The notes beneath the pieces were generated by a model. It was given only the letters and a program-made list of their open reading frames with translations. It had not been told where the DNA came from and searched no databases. The translations under genes and the position numbers were made by a program. Of a DNA stretch of 18,361 nt, positions 13,639 to 18,361 are shown in pieces. Numbering within the stretch: position 1 is the first letter of the stretch; every line of letters starts with the position of its first letter. The stretch lies in contig JBARRO010000100.1 in assembly GCA_049644265.1 (NCBI GenBank), positions 1-18,361 on the forward strand, written 5' to 3'. Origin of the DNA: JBARRO01 sp049644265. GTDB taxonomy: Bacteria > Bacteroidota > Ignavibacteria > UBA10030.

Positions 13639-14223
13639 CTAATGACGTCCGACCTGGTCAATCGAATGCCTGTGGCTGCCGCCGAGGGAATTGAATTTGC
13701 TCGGGCTCATTCCTGTAGTTTTCTTGAATTGGTTTGAGAGGTGCGCGAGACTGCTGTATCCCATTTTGTACGCGATCTCGCTCAGGTTCAACTCCCCATA
13801 TTTCATGAGTTCCTTTGCGTGTTCAATCCTCTGTAAAATCAGGTAATGCTCTATCGTAATGCTTTCAACAGAGGAAAAGAGGGTGCTCAGGGAATGGTAT
13901 TCCTGACCTACTTCTTTCGAAATGAACTCCGAGTCCCTGATCTCCAAGGGGTTCTTCTCATAATCATTCTGCGCAAGCCGAATCGAGGCATGTTTGATTT
14001 TTTCAATGATCTGCACATTCCGGTCTTCGGTCAGCTCGAACCCGTTTTCCTCGAGCACAGTACGAATCTTTTCCAGCTGTGATTTCGTCGTCGAACCTCC
14101 TACAACAACCTCCCCGAGTATCACGCTTCTCACATCGAGCCTCAACCTGGTGAGCTCCTCCCGGACGACTTTGATACAACGGGGGCAAACCATGTTTTTG
14201 ATATAGAGAGTTGTCGTTGACAC
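13639..14223 (-). CDS. AraC-family regulator with N-terminal HMA domain, candidate copper sensor
   Basis: A regulator of 194 residues from the preferred start. Residues about 4-68 resemble an HMA domain, with NMVCPRC (Cys13, Cys16) in the place of the metal-binding loop. A helical linker follows. The C-terminal 100 residues are an AraC DNA-binding domain with two helix-turn-helices, the second being NLSEIAYKMGYSSLAHLSNQ followed by MSPSKFN. AraC proteins bind DNA and usually activate transcription. A Cys-x-x-Cys HMA module fused to it, directly upstream of copZ and copA, suggests direct sensing of copper; this is inference. The GTG at 14223 is chosen because the HMA strand begins right after it. 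A longer frame from a TTG at 14271 would run up to the edge of a 9-bp repeat. Neither start has a Shine-Dalgarno sequence. TATATT near 14250 may be a -10 box. Confidence 0.85.
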   Translation of the reverse strand: MSTTTLYIKNMVCPRCIKVVREELTRLRLDVRSVILGEVVVGGSTTKSQLEKIRTVLEENGFELTEDRNVQIIEKIKHASIRLAQNDYEKNPLEIRDSEFISKEVGQEYHSLSTLFSSVESITIEHYLILQRIEHAKELMKYGELNLSEIAYKMGYSSLAHLSNQFKKTTGMSPSKFNSLGGSHRHSIDQVGRH

Positions 14224-14273
14224 AGATCTATGGATGTTATTGGCGTGTAATATACGAGGAATAAGGGACAACG

Positions 14274-14308
14274 ACCAGGATTCGTAGGATTTAAGAATTA
14301 CCAGGATG
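14274..14308. repeat. Degenerate 9-bp microrepeat (CAGGATT type)
   Basis: Units ACCAGGATT (14274), CGTAGGATT (14283), TAAGAATT (14292, one base short) and ACCAGGATG (14300) form a short tandem array upstream of the HMA-AraC gene. The rest of the 14309-14434 gap shows no gene or clear signal. Confidence 0.55.
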
Positions 14309-14434
14309 GTCTTGAAATGAAAAGGAGGTCGAAACGCAACTGCGATTTGAGTCGACGCGTTGCCGACCCAAACCGCAGGCGATTGGGCCTTCCCCCTCGG
14401 GAATTGGAGCCCAGAGAGTTGCTGTGGCCTTTCG

Positions 14435-15325
14435 TTAGAGACTTGTGAGTTCTCCGTAACGCATGTTCATGGTAAAAGTGTTGCCGTTGATATTGATGGT
14501 TCCCGTTCCTCCCGAGAAGGTCACAGTAAATGTCCTGGAAATTGATCGTTCGTTATACACCTCGCCTCTCGTTACCGAAATCGTTGCATTATAGGTGCCG
14601 GAAACTGTACCACTCATTGTCTGCGAGATTGTCGACCGGTTCCCGCGGGCGGCTGTGCAGTTGGTGAACGCGAGTGTGAGCTCGTGGTTGAGCGTACGGA
14701 CCGCATTCCTTGTTGTGAGTGTGTCCGCCCCGCGTTTATAATAGCTCCCGTTGATCGTCACCGTAGGGGTATTCGTTCCCGTAATCGTCCAATCTCCGCT
14801 CAGCGAGTCGAGTCGCTGGGTCAAATAGCGGGCTATCCGGTACCCGTTCCCTTGAAGAATCTTGAAGAGGATGGTATACGCCGTATCGGGGCCGCTGCCA
14901 GGCTTCGGGACGACGAAATACTTTTGAGGCTGACCGCTCTTGTTCAGGAACTGACATGAATACTTTCTGTAAATACCGGCCGAATAGACGCCCGTGAGGC
15001 TCGTCCTGCTCCTGTTGATGGTGATTGTCCAGGTTTTGGTCACCGCGTCATACGATGTGTCGACCGAGGCTCCTCCGTGTCTGGAATAAAAGATATTTGC
15101 GTTGATTTCGGCCTGGATGCCCCCGGATGAAGCGAGGTCAGTCGCATCGCCCATTTGGTCCGCCACTCCACCTCCGTCATCGCTGAAGGAGCTGGCGATC
15201 GAGGCGGCGGCATCCTCTGTGGCGTTTGTGTCCGACACGGGCTCTGTCGAGTTCTTCTTACATCCCGCAACAACTGCAAGCGCTAGAACAGAAATGAGCA
15301 GGATGTTGCTGGTCATTCCTCGCAT
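14435..15325 (-). CDS. Lipoprotein of unknown function, beta-rich
   Basis: A protein of 296 residues. The signal peptide ends in the lipobox VVAGC (Cys22), then KKNSTEP, so it is exported and lipidated. The mature part starts with an Ala/Ser/Asp/Gly-rich low-complexity stretch (about 33-70). A Thr/Ser-rich region of many beta strands follows (TKTWTITINRSRTSLTG, ISRTFTVTFSGGTGTINING). Only two further cysteines are evident. I do not recognise a family or a catalytic motif. The start at 15325 is well supported by AGGAGGG about 4 nt upstream. It lies between the copper block and the RND pump on the same strand, but the RND terminator upstream suggests its own transcript. TATAAA near 15357-15362 may be its -10 box; no good -35 box is visible. 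Confidence 0.7.
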   Translation of the reverse strand: MRGMTSNILLISVLALAVVAGCKKNSTEPVSDTNATEDAAASIASSFSDDGGGVADQMGDATDLASSGGIQAEINANIFYSRHGGASVDTSYDAVTKTWTITINRSRTSLTGVYSAGIYRKYSCQFLNKSGQPQKYFVVPKPGSGPDTAYTILFKILQGNGYRIARYLTQRLDSLSGDWTITGTNTPTVTINGSYYKRGADTLTTRNAVRTLNHELTLAFTNCTAARGNRSTISQTMSGTVSGTYNATISVTRGEVYNERSISRTFTVTFSGGTGTININGNTFTMNMRYGELTSL

Positions 15326-15483
15326 AAGTCCCTCCTGGATTGATTGTGATTGAACCCTTTATAGACATTCCAATCTGTCGGAGGTTTAGTCCCTCGGAGG
15401 GATTGTGCAAGAAATCCACAGAGGGGTTGAACGGAGAAGCGCGAATTTTGACGGAATTTTGCGAGATGGCGGAGTCGATGAGG

Positions 15484-15522
15484 AAAAAACGAGAGGCCTC
15501 CGTCACACTTCCGGAGGCCTCT
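15484..15522 (-). terminator. Rho-independent terminator of the RND pump gene
   Basis: A perfect 11-bp stem (15492-15502 with 15512-15522), including AGAGGCCTCC and its complement, with a 9-nt loop. It is followed on the minus strand by C, G, then six T residues (15489-15484). It lies 23 bp past the RND stop codon. Confidence 0.9.
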
Positions 15523-15545
15523 GCAACACAAAAAGAGAGAAAGGC

Positions 15546-18361
15546 TTACTTCCCGCCGATTTCCTTCCCGTTTTTTGAACTGAAGATGCGTCGGGAGAAT
15601 CTCTGCACCTCAATGGTCCAGTCCTCAAGGAGCGAATAGACGGTTGGAACAACCACAAGGGTCAGAAACGTCGCAATCGTGAGTCCGAAAATGATGGCCA
15701 CGGCCAATGGTCTCCAAAAGCCCGCACTTTCTGCGCCAATTACAAAGTGGAATTTCGACCAGTTGAAGTCAATTCCTGTAGCCATCGGCAGTACGCCCAG
15801 GACCGTGGCCGTTGCTGTCAGGAGGACCGGCCGCAAACGGATTCTTCCGGCTTCTATCAACGCCTCGTCGAGGTTCAGTCCACCCTCCCGGCGTTTGTGT
15901 TTCACAAAGTCCAAGAGGACGATCCCGTTGCGTACGACAATTCCGGCAAGGGCGACGACCCCGACGCCGGTCATCATGACGCTCAGGGCCGTTCGAGTAA
16001 TGAGCAGGCCAAACATGACCCCGATGAGAGACAGGATCACGGAAATCATGATAACAAAAGGAACCTTGATCGAATTGAACTCAGCCACCATGATCAGAAA
16101 TACGAGGAGCAGCGTGATGATGAAAGCATTACTCAGGAAGTCCGCCGCCTTCTGTTGCTCCTCCTCCGAACCGGTAAGCTTGACCGCATATCCTGCCGGG
16201 AGGGAGATCTCCGCGAGACGGCTGCGGATTTCTTTCAGCACTTCCGATTGTACTCTTCCTTCGACATCGCCCGAAACAGTAATGACGCGTTTCTGATCCT
16301 TCCTCCGGATATCGGTCACCGAAGTCGTCCGGTGAATCGTTGCGACCGAGGTAAGGGGGATGGAAAGGAGTTGACCGCGACGGTTCATGAAATTGATCCG
16401 CAAATTCTCGAGATCGGATGCAGACGTCCGCTGGTCCTCCTTGAGACGAACACGGATTTTGTATTCGTTTTCTCCCACACGGTACTTTGACGCCTCGACG
16501 CCGGCGATCGCTGCCCGCACCGTCGAAGCGATTTGTCCCGTGCTTGTCCACAAGAGGCCTGCCTTTTCACGGTCCACGACAATCTCCACTTCCGGCATTC
16601 CTGTGTTGTAATCGTCTTTCAGGTCGACCACACCCTGGACATCCCTGATCCGGTCACGGATGATTTTGCTGACCGACGCCAGCTGGGCATAATCTTCACC
16701 CGAGACCTCGATGTTGATTGGCGAACCGACGGGAGGTCCCATTTGCTGCTTCGCCACACGGAGGTCCGCACCGGCAAGACCGACCGTGGTTGTCCGGACT
16801 TCTTCCAAAGTGGTAAAGGTGCTCTGCTTCCGCTGGGCTTTTTCAAAAAAGTTGATTGCAATCGTTCCCTTGTTCGGCGTACCCTGTCCGCCAAAATCGA
16901 AGGGATCCTGGGAAGTACCGACGCTCGCGGCAATGAACTCGACATCCTTCCTTCCTGGAATTCCTTCAAGCCGCTCTTCGAGGATTTTCGAGATCGCGTT
17001 CGTCACTTCGAGGGATGTTCCGGGTGGCGCGTCGATCGTCATGCTCACCTGCGACGGTTCGGTGTTCGGGAAGAATTCCACGCCCTTGTTGAACAAGCCA
17101 AACAGAATGATAACGACGAACAACAACGCGAACGCAATAAGGACGGTCTTCCCTTTGTGCTTGAGTGTCCATTGCAGAATTTTTACGTACTCGTTCTGAA
17201 GATACGGGAAGAAAACGTGATCGACTTCGTGATAGAGGATGGTAAATGGATTATACTTCTTGTACCAATGCGGATGCTCGAGGTTGAATTTCGCTTTTTT
17301 GATTTCCCGTTTGTAGTCGATCCACTGAGCTCCCTGGACAGGACTGATGACATACGCGACAAACAGCGAAGCGGTCAACGTTACGATAAGAGTGATGGGA
17401 AGAAACTTCATGAAATCGCCGACTATCCCGGGCCAGAAGAGGAGGGGGAAGAAGGCGGAAAGAGTCGTGATCGTCGATGTAAGGACCGGAACGAATACTT
17501 CACCGGCAGCCTTCTTGGCTGCCACGGCCGGAGGTTCAGTATACTCCTGCTGGTGACGGTAGATGTTCTCGATAACAACGATCGCATCGTCGACAAGTAT
17601 CCCAAGCACGAGAACCAATGCGAACAACACAACAATGTTGAGCGTGATCCCGAAGGCCGACAGGACGACAAACCCCACGAACATGGAGAGAGGAATTGCC
17701 GTGGAGATGAGAAGCGAATTCTTCAATCCAAAGAACATGAACAGGGACATCACGACAAGGAACATTCCCGTTACAATGCTGTTTTCCAACTCGTCGACCA
17801 TGCGCGTGACGAATTTTGACTGATCGTTCGAGATTTCGAGCGTAATTCCATTCGGAAGTTGAGCCTGCTCCGATGCTACCGTCTTCTTGACATCGCTGGC
17901 AATGCGGAGAAGGTTTTCACCCGCCCGCTTTCGCACTGCGAGGGAAACCACCTCAGCCTTGTTGAGCCTGGCGTACGTCTGGCGATCCTCGAACGAATAC
18001 TGCACGGCGGCCACATCCCGAAGGTAGATCGGTTTTCCATTCTGAATTTTTAACACAATATCTTCGAGCGGCTTCACTTCTTTGAATTCGCCAGGCACAC
18101 GCACGGTGAGATTCCGTGACTTTGTGTCAATCGAGCCGCCGGGGATAGAAAGGTTCTCCCCCCGGATAGCATTGGCAACGTCGTCGAAGCTCACCTGGTA
18201 GGCGTTCATCCGGTAGACGTCGGCATTAACCTGCACCTCCGGCTCCAGTCCTCCGACGATGTCGGCACGCAAGACTCCGTTAATCCCTTCGATCCTGTCC
18301 TGAAGGTCTTCGGCAATTTTCTTCAGTCGTGCAAGCCCCACCTCGCCTGTCACGTTTACAT
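15546..18361 (-). CDS. RND efflux transporter, HAE1/AcrB type, N-terminus cut by window edge
   Basis: An inner-membrane proton-driven efflux pump. The frame stays open to the right edge, showing about 938 residues of the 1,030-1,080 usual; roughly the first 100-130 (TM1 and part of the first porter domain) are missing. Visible parts include the first periplasmic loop, the TM4 motif LVLVLGILVDDAIVVIENI with the paired Asp of the proton relay, the second periplasmic loop starting GVEFFPNTEPSQVSM, and the C-terminal TM10 region AGIVVRNGIVLLDF, with Arg near the position of the AcrB relay Lys. The DD motif is typical of the HAE1 drug-type branch and unlike the CusA metal branch. An insert of about 50 residues (WIDYKREIKKAKF and on) precedes TM7. 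The adaptor and outer-membrane channel genes are expected upstream, beyond the window. A terminator follows. Confidence 0.93.
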   Translation of the reverse strand, partial: VNVTGEVGLARLKKIAEDLQDRIEGINGVLRADIVGGLEPEVQVNADVYRMNAYQVSFDDVANAIRGENLSIPGGSIDTKSRNLTVRVPGEFKEVKPLEDIVLKIQNGKPIYLRDVAAVQYSFEDRQTYARLNKAEVVSLAVRKRAGENLLRIASDVKKTVASEQAQLPNGITLEISNDQSKFVTRMVDELENSIVTGMFLVVMSLFMFFGLKNSLLISTAIPLSMFVGFVVLSAFGITLNIVVLFALVLVLGILVDDAIVVIENIYRHQQEYTEPPAVAAKKAAGEVFVPVLTSTITTLSAFFPLLFWPGIVGDFMKFLPITLIVTLTASLFVAYVISPVQGAQWIDYKREIKKAKFNLEHPHWYKKYNPFTILYHEVDHVFFPYLQNEYVKILQWTLKHKGKTVLIAFALLFVVIILFGLFNKGVEFFPNTEPSQVSMTIDAPPGTSLEVTNAISKILEERLEGIPGRKDVEFIAASVGTSQDPFDFGGQGTPNKGTIAINFFEKAQRKQSTFTTLEEVRTTTVGLAGADLRVAKQQMGPPVGSPINIEVSGEDYAQLASVSKIIRDRIRDVQGVVDLKDDYNTGMPEVEIVVDREKAGLLWTSTGQIASTVRAAIAGVEASKYRVGENEYKIRVRLKEDQRTSASDLENLRINFMNRRGQLLSIPLTSVATIHRTTSVTDIRRKDQKRVITVSGDVEGRVQSEVLKEIRSRLAEISLPAGYAVKLTGSEEEQQKAADFLSNAFIITLLLVFLIMVAEFNSIKVPFVIMISVILSLIGVMFGLLITRTALSVMMTGVGVVALAGIVVRNGIVLLDFVKHKRREGGLNLDEALIEAGRIRLRPVLLTATATVLGVLPMATGIDFNWSKFHFVIGAESAGFWRPLAVAIIFGLTIATFLTLVVVPTVYSLLEDWTIEVQRFSRRIFSSKNGKEIGGK

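Noticed and set aside
16533..17819. Long plus-strand ORF of 428 residues
   Set aside because: It lies wholly antisense to the RND pump gene, whose conserved motifs run through the same bases; the translation is charged and low in structure.
15546..18361. RND pump as a CusA-type copper exporter because of the nearby copper operon
   Set aside because: The TM4 motif has the DD pair of the HAE1 drug branch, and a separate lipoprotein gene and a terminator separate it from the copper genes.

Overview
The window is an ordinary-looking chromosomal segment of a Gram-negative bacterium, most likely from the Bacteroidota/Chlorobi/Ignavibacteria side of the FCB group. This is inferred from three things. 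There are many lipoproteins and an outer-membrane barrel. A TPR lipoprotein, a DUF4292 (LolB-like) lipoprotein and an EnvC-like LytM protein form an operon of a type I recall from Bacteroidota and relatives. An AraC regulator carries an N-terminal metal-binding HMA domain. No rRNA is present, so the assignment rests on gene content only. GC content looks intermediate, roughly half. Several start sites lack a clear Shine-Dalgarno sequence.

Layout. 1-1187 (minus) is the bulk of radA, cut by the window edge, with a good promoter upstream. 1298-3621 (minus) holds an unidentified outer-membrane barrel protein and, transcribed before it, a CpoB/YbgF-like coiled-coil TPR lipoprotein; a strong terminator lies between the two. 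3745-4767 (minus) is an ATP-grasp protein. Divergent from it, 4790-8534 (plus) is a three-gene envelope operon: TPR lipoprotein, DUF4292 lipoprotein and EnvC-like murein hydrolase activator. 8535-9172 is non-coding apart from a tRNA-Pro(TGG); it also holds a broken copy of the tRNA 5' end and short repeats. 9173-10434 (plus) is a translationally coupled pair, a CheY-like receiver and an MBL-fold hydrolase.

10439-14223 (minus) is a copper-homeostasis block. In order of transcription it holds an HMA-AraC regulator, a terminator, the CopZ chaperone, the CopA P1B-ATPase and an SRPBCC protein. 14435-15325 (minus) is an unidentified lipoprotein. 15546 to the right edge (minus) is most of an HAE1/AcrB-type RND efflux pump with a strong terminator.

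How the parts work together. The left and middle genes mostly serve the envelope: barrel, CpoB-like, LolB-like and EnvC-like proteins. The copper block has its own candidate sensor: the AraC protein carries a CPRC metal-binding motif like those of the chaperone and pump it precedes. The RND pump may handle drugs or metals, but its membrane motif is of the drug (HAE1) type.

I found no CRISPR array, prophage, transposase or clearly new defence system. The least-explained material is non-coding. There are three families of degenerate 7- and 9-bp tandem microrepeats at gene borders, and a tRNA-Pro 5' fragment interrupted by a GC-rich palindromic insert.
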